DNA of 63,496 bases, from positions 1 to 63,496 of the forward strand of contig JAPLAU010000002.1 in the NCBI GenBank assembly GCA_026393115.1. Reading direction: 5' to 3'. The stretch comes from Actinomycetota bacterium. GTDB taxonomy: Bacteria > Actinomycetota > Actinomycetes > S36-B12 > CAIYMF01. The notes beneath the pieces are model-generated. The model saw only the letters and a program-made list of their open reading frames with translations, had not been told where the DNA came from and did no database searches. Made by a program: the position numbers and the translations under genes. Below are positions 8,154 to 16,711 of this stretch, piece after piece (positions within the stretch are counted from its first letter, which is position 1; each line of letters starts with the position of its first letter).

Positions 8154-8813
8154 TCAACCAGAGCGACTCCGGACTTCGAGGTCGGCGAGCGAGTCCGTGC
8201 TTAGAACACCGGGCGGGAACAGGTGGCGCCGCGTCCATTGGTTCGGCACCACCACGGTTGTCAGGCCCGCTGCCACCGATGCCACGGCGCCGGTGGCAGA
8301 GTCCTCCACGCCGACCGCGGCTTCCGGTGACACTCCGAGTTGGCGCAGCGCACTGACGTAGACATCCGGTGCAGGCTTGGGTGCGCCAACGAATGCACCA
8401 CCACGGCCGACCATGACTGCGATCTGCGAGTTCAGTCCGAGCGCGTCGATGGCAGACGTGACCACGGTGGCCGGGCTTGACGAGGCGACTGCCACAACCA
8501 CACCGTAATTCGCCGTGCGACGCACGAACTCGATTGCTCCGCGCATGGGGGTGGGAGCGAGGTAGAACCGGGCAAGCCGGTCCTCACGAAGTCGCAGTAG
8601 ATCCTCGACGGCGACACTCAACCCGAAATGGGACACGAGCGCGGTGTAGAGATGAGAGGTCGAGAGGCCGACATTTTCGGAGAACAGATCGGGGCTCACA
8701 GTCACCCCCTCGCCGGCGAAGATCTCGCTCGCGGCATCGAATGCCGCTGACTCGCTGTCGATGAGGAGGCCGTCAAGATCGAGCACGACGGCGTCCGCCA
8801 CCAGCGTCACCAC
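8154..8813 (-). CDS. HAD-superfamily phosphatase, beta-phosphoglucomutase-like
   Basis: 219 residues with HAD motif I LDLDGLLIDSE (about 12-22), a helical cap, motif II in AVASSSPA (about 110), lysine motif in GAPKPAPDVY (about 144) and motif IV GVEDSATG (about 167). Subfamily IA enzymes of this size dephosphorylate small sugar phosphates or act as phosphoglucomutases. GTG 8813 begins 5 bases after the hydroxyacid-dehydrogenase stop. It is the last gene of the leftward operon with the cupin isomerase, which also suggests a sugar phosphate substrate. Confidence 0.88.
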   Translation of the reverse strand: MVTLVADAVVLDLDGLLIDSESAAFDAASEIFAGEGVTVSPDLFSENVGLSTSHLYTALVSHFGLSVAVEDLLRLREDRLARFYLAPTPMRGAIEFVRRTANYGVVVAVASSSPATVVTSAIDALGLNSQIAVMVGRGGAFVGAPKPAPDVYVSALRQLGVSPEAAVGVEDSATGAVASVAAGLTTVVVPNQWTRRHLFPPGVLSTDSLADLEVRSRSG

Positions 8814-8818
8814 GTCAC

Positions 8819-9760
8819 TTACCTCGTGACGTCGTAGAGCATCGGCTCGTTCGCGAGGCCCCGCATCAACTCCTCAACAGCAAGAACTCCGGCGCGCACG
8901 ATGGCATCAACGGTGGCCGCCCCACAGTGCGGCGTGAGGATCACATTCGCCACGTCGCGCAAAGGACTGTTATCGGGAAGTGGCTCCTGCTCGAAGCTGT
9001 CGAGGGCGGCCGCGGCGAGAGGCCCACGCGCGAGCGCGTGCGCGAGGGCGACCTCGTCGACGATGCCACCTCGGGCCGAGTTCACGAGCAGACTGCCAGG
9101 TCGCATCGCCGCGAGGAAATCCGCATCGACGATGTGATGAGTGTCCGCCGTGTGCGGCGCATGGATCGAGATGACATCTGAGCGGGCGAGTAGATCCTCA
9201 AGGCTGACCAGGGGGATGTCGTCCGCGTGCGCCAGTGGGTCGTAGCCGATGACCGTCATGTCGAATGCGCGCGCTCGCGCGGCCACTTCGCGTCCGATGC
9301 GGCCGGTTCCAATGAGTCCAAGTGTGCGCCCGGCGAGTTCAATTCCATTAGAGCGCGACCAGGATCCTGCCCGGACTGCGCGATCCATCATCGGTATCGA
9401 GCGGGCCGCTGCAAGCATCAACCCGAAACTGAGTTCGGCAACCGAAGTGGTGGTGGCTCCCAGAGTGAGTGATACGCGGATGCCGAGTTCACGGGCCACC
9501 GCAAGATCGACATTGTCGGTACCAATTCCGAACCTCACGATCGTCGTAAGATCAGTGGCCGCTCGCAGCACAGATTCGCGCGCCTCATCCACTCCGAGAA
9601 TCACACCGGTACAGCCCTCAAGAAGTTCGGACAACTCGGCCGCAGCGAGGGGACGCTGCTCAGTCGCGTAGCGGATGTCAAGGCCGCTCGCCTCCAGCAA
9701 GTCTCGGTGAGGACCGGGCGTTTCGCGAAAGCCCCGGGGGGTGACGGCGACGGTTGTCAC
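8819..9760 (-). CDS. D-isomer-specific 2-hydroxyacid dehydrogenase
   Basis: 313 residues, D-3-phosphoglycerate dehydrogenase-like without a regulatory domain. NAD loop GLIGTGRIG (about 148-156); catalytic arginine in NSARGGIVDE (about 228), glutamate in DSFEQEPLP (about 258) and histidine in HCGAATVDA (about 278). It oxidises or reduces a 2-hydroxy/2-keto acid at NAD. GTG 9760 overlaps the end of the cupin isomerase gene (GTGA junction). The operon partners point to a sugar acid intermediate, but the substrate cannot be read from sequence. Confidence 0.9.
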   Translation of the reverse strand: MTTVAVTPRGFRETPGPHRDLLEASGLDIRYATEQRPLAAAELSELLEGCTGVILGVDEARESVLRAATDLTTIVRFGIGTDNVDLAVARELGIRVSLTLGATTTSVAELSFGLMLAAARSIPMMDRAVRAGSWSRSNGIELAGRTLGLIGTGRIGREVAARARAFDMTVIGYDPLAHADDIPLVSLEDLLARSDVISIHAPHTADTHHIVDADFLAAMRPGSLLVNSARGGIVDEVALAHALARGPLAAAALDSFEQEPLPDNSPLRDVANVILTPHCGAATVDAIVRAGVLAVEELMRGLANEPMLYDVTR

Positions 9761-10323
9761 GATGTCACGTAGCGCGGATTCGGTTGAACCTGCGGGCCAT
9801 CGTTCCCTTCGACCACGATGACCGGGAATCCTCGCTCGGCGATCGTCGCGTAGTCATAGCCTGCATCACCGATGTAGACGGCGTAGAACACGAGGGGTGT
9901 CGTGCCGGTGTTCACAGAGCGGTGTGCCCAGTGTCCGGGCACATAGTTGGCTACCCCCGGTCGCATCTCCTTCGTGACTGTTCTACCGTCGTCAAGCGCC
10001 ATCACGAGAACGCCTTCCCCCGACAGCGTCAAGTAGATTTCGGCACGATCACGGTTGGCATGGAAGTGTCCCTTGGTGAAGAAGTACTCGTCACCCACCT
10101 TGCCGGGCTCCAAGACCGTGGTAGACGAGAGCAGGTTGTTGCCCGTCTTGGGAACCCGAACTTCATGCACCGTGTACGCACCGACCTCTGGATCGGTGAT
10201 GTCGGCGAGGAAGTAGCCGTCGAGGTCGGCGAGCCGGCGGGCCAGAACGTCGGGGTCTGGAACCAGAGCACCGGTACCGAAGTCGATGGTCACTGAGAAG
10301 GGTTCAAGCAAGGCGTCACTCAT
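9757..10323 (-). CDS. Cupin-type glucose-6-phosphate isomerase
   Basis: 188 residues, single cupin. KGHFHANRDRAEIYLTL (about 86-102) supplies two histidines and the glutamate of the metal site, and HWAHRSVNTG (about 130) the third histidine. The DAGYDYATIAERGF block near the C-terminus closely parallels the archaeal (Pyrococcus/Thermococcus) cupin PGI that I remember. The family interconverts glucose-6- and fructose-6-phosphate using iron or another divalent metal; related substrates are possible. An archaeal-type enzyme inside a bacterial catabolic operon is unusual. ATG 10323 follows GGAGA. Confidence 0.88.
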   Translation of the reverse strand: MSDALLEPFSVTIDFGTGALVPDPDVLARRLADLDGYFLADITDPEVGAYTVHEVRVPKTGNNLLSSTTVLEPGKVGDEYFFTKGHFHANRDRAEIYLTLSGEGVLVMALDDGRTVTKEMRPGVANYVPGHWAHRSVNTGTTPLVFYAVYIGDAGYDYATIAERGFPVIVVEGNDGPQVQPNPRYVTS

Positions 10324-10350
10324 GGTGGGGTCTCCGGTTTCGGTGTGGGC

Positions 10351-11547
10351 TCAGGCGCGTACTGCGGCCTGGAAGTCTGAGTCGGCAAGGGTATCGCGCA
10401 ACACGCGCATCACGGTCTGGGTTCCGCCTCGCAAGGGATTAATGCGCACGGCGTATTTTTCGAGTCCGGGTGAGGCCTTCAGGAATGTGCTCGTCAGGTA
10501 GGTGAAGAGGGGGAGGAACTCGAACTGCGCTTCTTCACCCACGGATTGGCTGGGCGAGCCGTTGCGCCACGCCGATCTCAGGAACTCCTCGGCCACGGGG
10601 TGGTTGAACAGTAAGACAATGCAGCGGATGCCGGGCTGCGCCGAGTAGGCGCCGGCAAGGAACGGCAGGTCGCCGGCCGCGATTGCCGCGTTGATCTCGT
10701 CGACTGCACGCAGGATGGTCTGGTTTTGAATCGCTAACGCAACCGGAGCGTAGATCAGAGAGCGCAGCGCCGCCATGGCGTAGGGGCCCTGAACCTGTGC
10801 ACCAGCCGACGCGTTATCCCGCCGAATCTGGCCCGCGGAAGCAGCGTCAGCGAGGACGGCGCCGATAGCCTGCGGCGCCAACAACTTGAATAGCGACAGT
10901 GCCGAGGCGTCGGCACCCATCTCGATGCCGATGCGGTGCGATCGCATTACGGCGTAGTTATCATCAATCAGGACACGCGCGTTTCCCCCACCGACCGAGC
11001 GGGCAAGCTCCACTGTCTGCTCAATGCCGTAGCAGTCACCGAGCTGCTGAGGAACATGCTGGACGTAGACGGTGGAGGGGGACCGCTCCCGCAGCGCCCT
11101 TTCAACTTCGGAGCTGTCGTTGAAGTCGGCGTACTGAATGTCCAGACCCATGTGCTGCATTGCGGGCAGGGTGGTCTTGTACGGGTGTGCCTTGTGGAGC
11201 AGGATTCGCGAACCCGGTTCGACAAGTCCGTTGAGCATGGCGCGGATCGCCCCCGTGCCGGCGCCGTGCACCATGACCGCATCCTCGGCCCCGAAGAAGC
11301 GTGCCAACACCTCCTCGACCCGCGCGGTCGCTCGCGGCCTGCCCCCACCGCCGAAGCCGACTGTGGCAAGCTCACGGACCTGACCGTAATCTTCAACGAA
11401 GACTTCGTCCGACCCCATCACCTGCGCGGCCGTCTCGACCAGTCGGAACTGGTGCTCGGTGGCATCCTCAACCGACATGTGGTCGCGAACGGTCGTCCGC
11501 TCGAACTGGCTGGCGAAGTCGGCGACACGCTCGTGGTCAGAGTTCAC
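10351..11547 (-). CDS. yhfS: YhfS-like PLP-dependent transferase
   Basis: 398 residues from GTG 11547, which overlaps the upstream aminotransferase stop by 11 bases. Matches to remembered E. coli YhfS include VHGAGTGAIRAMLNGL (about 106), LIDDNYAVMRSHRIG (about 190), LSLFKLLAP with the PLP lysine (about 217), the QVQGPYA loop and the end YAVRINPLRGGTQTV. This is a fold-type I aminotransferase/C-S-lyase-like enzyme of unknown reaction. With the YhfU/Y/W/X and Php homologues at 0-6 kb it completes most of the E. coli yhf set, though in a different operon. ATG at the MSVEDA motif would make it 22 residues shorter. Confidence 0.82.
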   Translation of the reverse strand: MNSDHERVADFASQFERTTVRDHMSVEDATEHQFRLVETAAQVMGSDEVFVEDYGQVRELATVGFGGGGRPRATARVEEVLARFFGAEDAVMVHGAGTGAIRAMLNGLVEPGSRILLHKAHPYKTTLPAMQHMGLDIQYADFNDSSEVERALRERSPSTVYVQHVPQQLGDCYGIEQTVELARSVGGGNARVLIDDNYAVMRSHRIGIEMGADASALSLFKLLAPQAIGAVLADAASAGQIRRDNASAGAQVQGPYAMAALRSLIYAPVALAIQNQTILRAVDEINAAIAAGDLPFLAGAYSAQPGIRCIVLLFNHPVAEEFLRSAWRNGSPSQSVGEEAQFEFLPLFTYLTSTFLKASPGLEKYAVRINPLRGGTQTVMRVLRDTLADSDFQAAVRA

Positions 11548-12919
11548 CGAGCACCTCGTCGATTGCGCGACAGGTTGCGGAAACCATCTCTGCCGCGTCG
11601 GACATTGTGGTGACGAGCGCCGGGAACAGCGTGATGACATCGCCGGTCGCCCGAAGCATGAAGAAGTTCGCCATCGCTTGATCCATGATCCGGCGGCCGA
11701 GGGCGAGTTCTTTGGGGAAAGGCGCGCGGGTCGCTGTGTCCTGCACAAGTTCGATTCCGATGAGCAAGCCCTTCCCACGCACGTCACCCACGTTCGGGTG
11801 GTCGGCGTAGATTCGTGCGAACTCCTCAATCATCCACTCGCCCACGCGCTCGGCGTTGCCGACCAGGTCCTCTTTCTCGATTGCGTCGAGAACCGCAATT
11901 CCGGCCGCGCAGGCCGTGGGGTGCGCCGCGTAGGTGTGCCCAGAGACCTTCGCTTGACCAGACATCTGATCACCGTAGATCGTCTCCATGACACGCGAGG
12001 TGGCGATCGCAGCTCCCAGTGGTACGTAGCCGCCTGTGATTCCCTTGGAGGAGGTGACGATGTCCGGGCTCACACCGAAGTGTTGGAACCCAAACCATCG
12101 GCCGGTCCGCCCGACGCCGATGAAGACCTCGTCGTCGATCCAGAGAATGTCGTGCCGGTCGCAGATCTCGCGCAGCCGGTGCAGGTAGTTCGCGGGCGGA
12201 ACGAGGACGAGTGCTGCCGGGATAGCCTCGGCCAAGATGCCGGCGATTCGTTCAGGACCGACACTGACAATAGTGGCCTCCAGAGCGTCGGCGCAGGCAT
12301 CGCCATACTCTTCCTCGGTCATGTGCTCCGGGCGCCGGTACGGATAGCAGGCATCCACTTCCACAAACCCGGGCGCTAGTGGCGCAAACCAGGTGCGGAA
12401 CTCAGCGTTGTCGCTCGCACTGGCTCCAATCAGGGTTGTGCCGTGGTAACCCGTCTTCCGGTAAAGGAACATGTTCTTCTCGGGGTTACCTCGAGCACGA
12501 TGGAAACTCTTCGCCAATTGAATCGCGCTCTCGACGGCCTCCGAACCCGAGGAGACGAAGAAACTCGTCTGCAGGTCGGCGTCGGTCAGGCCCGCCAGAC
12601 GCCGGCCGAGCTCGATCGAGGGCTCGTTGATGAACGTCCGAAGCGACACCCAATGCAGGCGCGTCATCTGGGCATGCACCGCGTCGGCGACGTCGACTCG
12701 CCCGTGGCCGAGAGTCGCAGCGGCGGAGCCACCCGACAGTGCGTCGAGGTACTCGTTGCCGTTGACGTCGGTGACGTGAACCCCGCTTCCGGCCACAGCC
12801 AGCGGACCCTGATCCGCGCGTGTGGCCGCAGCCGAGACGCCGTGCCGCCAGACATAGCGGATCGAATCCTCAACTAGGGCTTCTATTTGTTCATCCGATG
12901 CCCTATTTTTGTCGAACAT
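11537..12919 (-). CDS. Class III pyridoxal-phosphate aminotransferase
   Basis: 460 residues. PLP phosphate contacts FVSSGSEAVESA (about 110-121) and KTGYHGTTL (about 144-152), the cofactor aspartate in LWIDDEVFIG (about 246), the Schiff-base lysine in TSSKGITGGYVPLG (about 276), and RGKGLLIGIEL near the C-terminus. Class III enzymes move amino groups from omega-amino acids, diamines or amino sugars. ATG 12919 is set by AAGGAGG at 12930-12936. It heads the leftward operon and is divergent from the SIS gene; a nitrogen-containing substrate for the region is suggested by this gene together with the SIS and TMADH-like proteins. Confidence 0.9.
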   Translation of the reverse strand: MFDKNRASDEQIEALVEDSIRYVWRHGVSAAATRADQGPLAVAGSGVHVTDVNGNEYLDALSGGSAAATLGHGRVDVADAVHAQMTRLHWVSLRTFINEPSIELGRRLAGLTDADLQTSFFVSSGSEAVESAIQLAKSFHRARGNPEKNMFLYRKTGYHGTTLIGASASDNAEFRTWFAPLAPGFVEVDACYPYRRPEHMTEEEYGDACADALEATIVSVGPERIAGILAEAIPAALVLVPPANYLHRLREICDRHDILWIDDEVFIGVGRTGRWFGFQHFGVSPDIVTSSKGITGGYVPLGAAIATSRVMETIYGDQMSGQAKVSGHTYAAHPTACAAGIAVLDAIEKEDLVGNAERVGEWMIEEFARIYADHPNVGDVRGKGLLIGIELVQDTATRAPFPKELALGRRIMDQAMANFFMLRATGDVITLFPALVTTMSDAAEMVSATCRAIDEVLGEL

Positions 12920-12939
12920 AGACACTTGGCCTCCTTGAA

Positions 12940-12960
12940 ACATAGTAACATCATTATCAC
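12940..12960. promoter_or_regulatory. Candidate shared operator in divergent promoter at 12.95 kb
   Basis: ACATAGTAACATCATTATCA (12940-12959) matches the site at 1118-1138 at 16 of 21 positions. The 86-base gap between the aminotransferase and SIS genes must hold promoters for both operons. A second copy of a near-identical sequence more than 11 kb away, again in a divergent promoter of the same gene set, is what a shared regulator would produce. Assignment to the GntR protein is an inference. Confidence 0.45.
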
Positions 12961-13005
12961 TCTAGCCTCGTTCACGATCACTCACAACGACTTGGAGCCC
13001 ACTGC

Positions 13006-14052
13006 ATGACGGTCACCACCTCGAACCCCGGACGCTTTATGGCAGCCGAGATTGCCGAGCAACCCGAGTGCGTTCGTGCCGCCTTGGCCGGGGTGCGCGA
13101 GCAGGCCGCTGTGCTTGGGCCCCTAGTGGGGGCGGCGCGCGACGTGCGCATCCTGGGCCGCGGGTCGAGCCGCTCTGCCGGCACGTACGCTGCTGAGGCC
13201 CTGCGATCGTTCGCGGGTGTCCCCGCATTCGGGCTGTCGCCTGCGCATCTTGCCTGGTCGCAGGTGCAGCGGATGGACGGCACCCTCGTCGTCGCGATCT
13301 CGCAGTCCGGCGAAAGCACCGAAATCGTCGCGGCGGCCCGTCGTTCCCTTGAACTCGGTGCGCGCCTCATCGCCGTCACCAACTCTCCGGCGTCCGAACT
13401 CGCGGTACTCGCGGGGCCACGCCAGACTGTCCACTTCCGGGCCGGGAGTGAGATAGCAGTTCCCGCTACCAAGAGTTTCACGTCGTCGCTCGCATGTTTG
13501 CTGGGGCTAGCGATCGCTCACATGCCAGCCAGTCTTAGCGACGCCGAGGCGCAGCTTCCGCATCTCATGGCCGAGGTGCTCGCCGATCCCGACGCCACCT
13601 TCAGTCTCGAAGGTACGACCGACATCGTGTGCGCGGGCGAAGGATTTGCCGAATCGGTCGGGGAAGAGGGTGCGATCAAACTACGCGAGACACTGCGGAT
13701 ACCGGTCGCATCCTTCGAGACCAGCGAATTCTTACACGGCAACATCAATTCCGTCGGGCCCCACACGACCCTGATCACGGTGGGCTCCGATCCCTCGGGG
13801 GCGAGCTTGGCAGAGCAGGCCTCCGTCGGCGCGGCCAGCAGAGGAGCCGCGACGGTGAGTATCGGCTCCTCGACGTCGAGCTCAGCTGGTCATCACATTC
13901 GGCTGCCAGAGGTCCCCGCTCACTGGGTGCCTTTCCTTGCGATCCTGCCCCTACAGCGCGCCGCACGCGCAGCGGCACTCGCGCGCGGCGAGGACCCCGA
14001 CTGTCCGCGGGGCCTGTCCAAGATCACCAGGATCGAGGCAGGTTCCGCGTGA
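13006..14052 (+). CDS. Double SIS-domain sugar isomerase/deglycase-like protein
   Basis: 348 residues with two SIS domains, like the isomerase half of GlmS or the FrlB/AgaS deglycases. First SIS: GRGSSRSAG (about 46-54) and ISQSGESTEI (about 97-106). Second SIS: VGEEGAIKLRE (about 220) and SEFLHGNINSV (about 238-248), the loop that carries the catalytic glutamate/histidine in relatives. The glutaminase domain of GlmS is absent, so catabolic removal or exchange of an amino group on a sugar phosphate is likely. ATG 13006 follows TTGGAG by 8 bases. In E. coli, frl genes for fructosamine use lie next to yhf. Confidence 0.87.
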   Translation: MTVTTSNPGRFMAAEIAEQPECVRAALAGVREQAAVLGPLVGAARDVRILGRGSSRSAGTYAAEALRSFAGVPAFGLSPAHLAWSQVQRMDGTLVVAISQSGESTEIVAAARRSLELGARLIAVTNSPASELAVLAGPRQTVHFRAGSEIAVPATKSFTSSLACLLGLAIAHMPASLSDAEAQLPHLMAEVLADPDATFSLEGTTDIVCAGEGFAESVGEEGAIKLRETLRIPVASFETSEFLHGNINSVGPHTTLITVGSDPSGASLAEQASVGAASRGAATVSIGSSTSSSAGHHIRLPEVPAHWVPFLAILPLQRAARAAALARGEDPDCPRGLSKITRIEAGSA

Positions 14053-14135
14053 TGCCCGACATGGCCACGTCGACCGGCCTCAGCCGCAAGAAGCACTTGC
14101 GATATGCCGCAGCCTCAACCGAAAGGAACTGTTGA
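14052..14135 (+). CDS. 27-residue ORF, possible remnant of a binding-protein gene
   Basis: A small frame starts at the TGATG junction with the SIS gene stop and ends at a second TGATG junction with the ABC ATPase start. The peptide begins MPDMATSTGLSRKKHLRYAAAS, which looks like the start of a secretion signal (SRKK followed by a short apolar run), then stops after six more residues ending in cysteine. An RbsB-type binding protein would be expected just here and is missing. This may be the scar of its deletion, or only a leader that couples translation. Confidence 0.35.
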   Translation: MPDMATSTGLSRKKHLRYAAASTERNC

Positions 14136-15685
14136 TGACCGAAGCGAAGCCACTCATCGACATGCGCGACATCACTGTGAGTTTCGGGGTCGTCAGGGCG
14201 CTCCGCGGTGTCAACTTCGAATTGCATCCGGGTGAGGTGCACGCACTTCTGGGTCAAAATGGCGCTGGGAAGTCAACGTTGATCAAGGTGCTGTCTGGCG
14301 TCTACCAGCGCGACAGCGGTGACGTGCTGATCCACGGTGAGCAGACCCAGTTCAAGTCGGCTCAAGACTCGCGCGAGAGCGGCATCGCGATGGTCTACCA
14401 AGACCTATCCCTAGTTCCGACCATGACCGTAGCCGCGAACTTGTTCCTAGGCCGCGAGCCGCACGGACCGCTGAACCTCATACGCAACCGCGGCCTCGTG
14501 TCGAAGGCGCAGGCGTACCTCGACGAGCAGGGCTTCCCAGTGAAGGCGAATGCAAGCGTCGACAGCCTGCCGTTCGCCTACCGGCAGCTGACGGAGATTG
14601 CCAAGGCGCTCATGGGCGAGATCAAGATTCTGGTGCTGGACGAACCTACCTCAGCTCTGTCCGCCGGCGAGGAAGAAATCCTCTTCGAAGCGGTGGAAGA
14701 GGTGACCAAGCGCGGGGTTGGCGTTGTGTACGTAACCCACCGCCTCCACGAGGTCTTCAGGATCAGCGACCGCGTCACTGTTCTGCGAGACGGACTGAAT
14801 GCAGGAACGTTCGAGACCGCCGACATCACCATGGAGACCCTCGTCCAGGCGATCGTCGGTCCAGGACACGAGAAGATGACACAGTCGACGTTGAGTTTCG
14901 AGGAGGGCCAGCGGCGCAGTGCGCTTCTTGACGCTTCCAGCGAACAGGTGGATGTGCCGCCGGTCATCGAACTGCGTGACGTCACCAACGACCGACTCAA
15001 TCGGGTGCGCCTCAAGGTGCGCCCTGGGGAGATCTTCGGGCTCGCCGGCATGGTCGGCAGCGGCCGAACCGAGATCCTCGAGACCATGTTCGGACTTCGA
15101 CGAACAGTCGAGGGCGAACTCCTTTACCAGGGCGAGGCCGTAGCGTGGCGAAGCCCAGCGCCCGCGATCAGGTCGGGCGTTGCGCTCATTCCCGAGGACC
15201 GGCACTTGCAAGGGCTCGTACTCAGCGACACCATCTCCGCAAACGTCGCCCTGCCCCAACTGCGCGGACTCACGAAATTCGGCATGTTCGCAAGGCGTGA
15301 ATCGAATCGTCGCGCCAAGTCGGCCGTATCCGAACTCAACGTGAAGGCACCGGGGATCGTCACCAAACTCGAGGACCTCTCCGGAGGCAACCAGCAAAAG
15401 GTCGTTTTCGGGAAGTGGCTCACTCCCGAGCCCAAACTCCTGCTACTCGACGAGCCGACTGTCGGCGTCGACGTTGGCGCCCGTGACGAGATTTACGGCA
15501 TCATCCGTCGCTTTGCTCAGGCGGGCTGCGCGGTTGTCGTCATCTCGTCCGACCTCGTAGAGCTCGAAATGCTCTGCGACAACATTGCGGTCGTCCACGA
15601 CGGGCGCATCATCACCACCGTCCATACCTCTGAGATCGAAGGCGAAGAGGGCCTCCACCAACTCGTACAGGAGTCAGCGCGATGA
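14135..15685 (+). CDS. Sugar ABC transporter ATPase, RbsA-like (two NBDs)
   Basis: 516 residues with two nucleotide-binding domains, as in RbsA/XylG/MglA. First domain: Walker A GQNGAGKST (about 43-51), Walker B ILVLDEPTSAL (about 167). Second domain: the usual degenerate Walker A GMVGSGRTE (about 304), signature LSGGNQQKV (about 414), Walker B LLLLDEPTVGVD (about 435). It energises uptake of a monosaccharide or related compound through the permease that overlaps its 3' end. ATG 14135 follows AAAGGA by 7 bases; the upstream in-frame extension has no start support. Confidence 0.93.
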   Translation: MTEAKPLIDMRDITVSFGVVRALRGVNFELHPGEVHALLGQNGAGKSTLIKVLSGVYQRDSGDVLIHGEQTQFKSAQDSRESGIAMVYQDLSLVPTMTVAANLFLGREPHGPLNLIRNRGLVSKAQAYLDEQGFPVKANASVDSLPFAYRQLTEIAKALMGEIKILVLDEPTSALSAGEEEILFEAVEEVTKRGVGVVYVTHRLHEVFRISDRVTVLRDGLNAGTFETADITMETLVQAIVGPGHEKMTQSTLSFEEGQRRSALLDASSEQVDVPPVIELRDVTNDRLNRVRLKVRPGEIFGLAGMVGSGRTEILETMFGLRRTVEGELLYQGEAVAWRSPAPAIRSGVALIPEDRHLQGLVLSDTISANVALPQLRGLTKFGMFARRESNRRAKSAVSELNVKAPGIVTKLEDLSGGNQQKVVFGKWLTPEPKLLLLDEPTVGVDVGARDEIYGIIRRFAQAGCAVVVISSDLVELEMLCDNIAVVHDGRIITTVHTSEIEGEEGLHQLVQESAR

Positions 15686-16671
15686 GTACAACTACCCCCG
15701 AGGCCCCAGCAACGGTGGGCGATTCTCGGGTCAATCCCGTCAAGGCGATGCTCAAGAGCGACAGGCCGTACACCGTGTTCGCGGCGTTGATCGTGCTCGT
15801 CGTGTTCTTCTCGGTCTTATCGCCCGTATTCTTCTCAGCGGCCAACTTCGCCAACATTGGTCGCCAGACCACCCTCGTGACGATCATGGCAGTTGGCATG
15901 ACGTTCGTAATCATCTCCGCGGAAATTGATCTGTCTGTCGCATCGATCCTCAAATTGTCGGGGGTCTGCGCAGCGCTGTTCATGCAGAACTTTGGTGAAA
16001 ACTGGGTTCTGGGTGCGGTCGTCGGCCTCGCGGTGGGCACATTCATCGGTCTAATCAATGGCCTGCTCACAACGAGGCTAGGTATCCCCAGCTTCTTGGT
16101 AACGCTGGGCATGCTCGGGGTAGCAAAAGGCCTCGCATTCGTCATCACCGATACGGCACCCGTGTTGATCGACAACACCGCCTTCTTCAAAGTGTTCTAC
16201 GAGGGAACCATTCTTGGCCTGCCCATCCCGATCATCTGGACGGCAGCGGTCCTCACCATCGGTGGAGTGCTGCTTCACTTCACGACCTTTGGTCGGAAGG
16301 TGTATGCCACCGGCGGCAACGCAGTGGCCGCCCGCTACTCCGGAATCAACACTTCTCGAGTGAAGATCTACTGCTTCATGCTCTCTGGTCTGCTGGCCGG
16401 CGTCGCCTCCCTGATCTTCGCTGCCCAAGCGCACGCCGCCAGACCGGACTTCGCGGACGGTCTTGAACTCGATGTGATCGCAGCGGTGATCTTGGGCGGG
16501 ACCAGCCTCTTCGGCGGACGCGGCACCATCATCGGCACCTTCATCGGCTCCCTGATCATCGGAGTCCTCAACAACGGGCTTGTGATCATCGGGGTGAGTT
16601 CGTCGTGGCAGATCGCAGTGAAGGGTCTGATCATCATCCTCGCCGTCGCCTTCTCCGCCCGCAAACGGTGA
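15682..16671 (+). CDS. Sugar ABC transporter permease, RbsC-like
   Basis: 329 residues with about 8-10 membrane segments. Family features: AVGMTFVIISAEIDLSV (about 70-86), TRLGIPSFLVTLGML (about 131), VYATGGNAVAARYSGI (about 208-223, the ATPase-contact loop) and AVILGGTSLFGGRG (about 269-282). It forms the channel with the ATPase just upstream (ATGA overlap). No periplasmic or lipoprotein binding protein is encoded before, after or between; the partner must be elsewhere or lost. Confidence 0.92.
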   Translation: MSTTTPEAPATVGDSRVNPVKAMLKSDRPYTVFAALIVLVVFFSVLSPVFFSAANFANIGRQTTLVTIMAVGMTFVIISAEIDLSVASILKLSGVCAALFMQNFGENWVLGAVVGLAVGTFIGLINGLLTTRLGIPSFLVTLGMLGVAKGLAFVITDTAPVLIDNTAFFKVFYEGTILGLPIPIIWTAAVLTIGGVLLHFTTFGRKVYATGGNAVAARYSGINTSRVKIYCFMLSGLLAGVASLIFAAQAHAARPDFADGLELDVIAAVILGGTSLFGGRGTIIGTFIGSLIIGVLNNGLVIIGVSSSWQIAVKGLIIILAVAFSARKR

Positions 16672-16711
16672 TCCGCGCTTTCCGCATTCGAACGAGCAGG
16701 AGGATTTGACC

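Noticed and set aside
11459-12379. 306-codon plus-strand frame opposite the class III aminotransferase
   Set aside because: Antisense shadow; the aminotransferase has all PLP motifs and a strong ribosome site.
13937-14134. N-terminal extension of the ABC ATPase frame
   Set aside because: It lies within the SIS gene and the small ORF, is Arg/Pro-rich, and AAAGGA precedes ATG 14135 at normal spacing.
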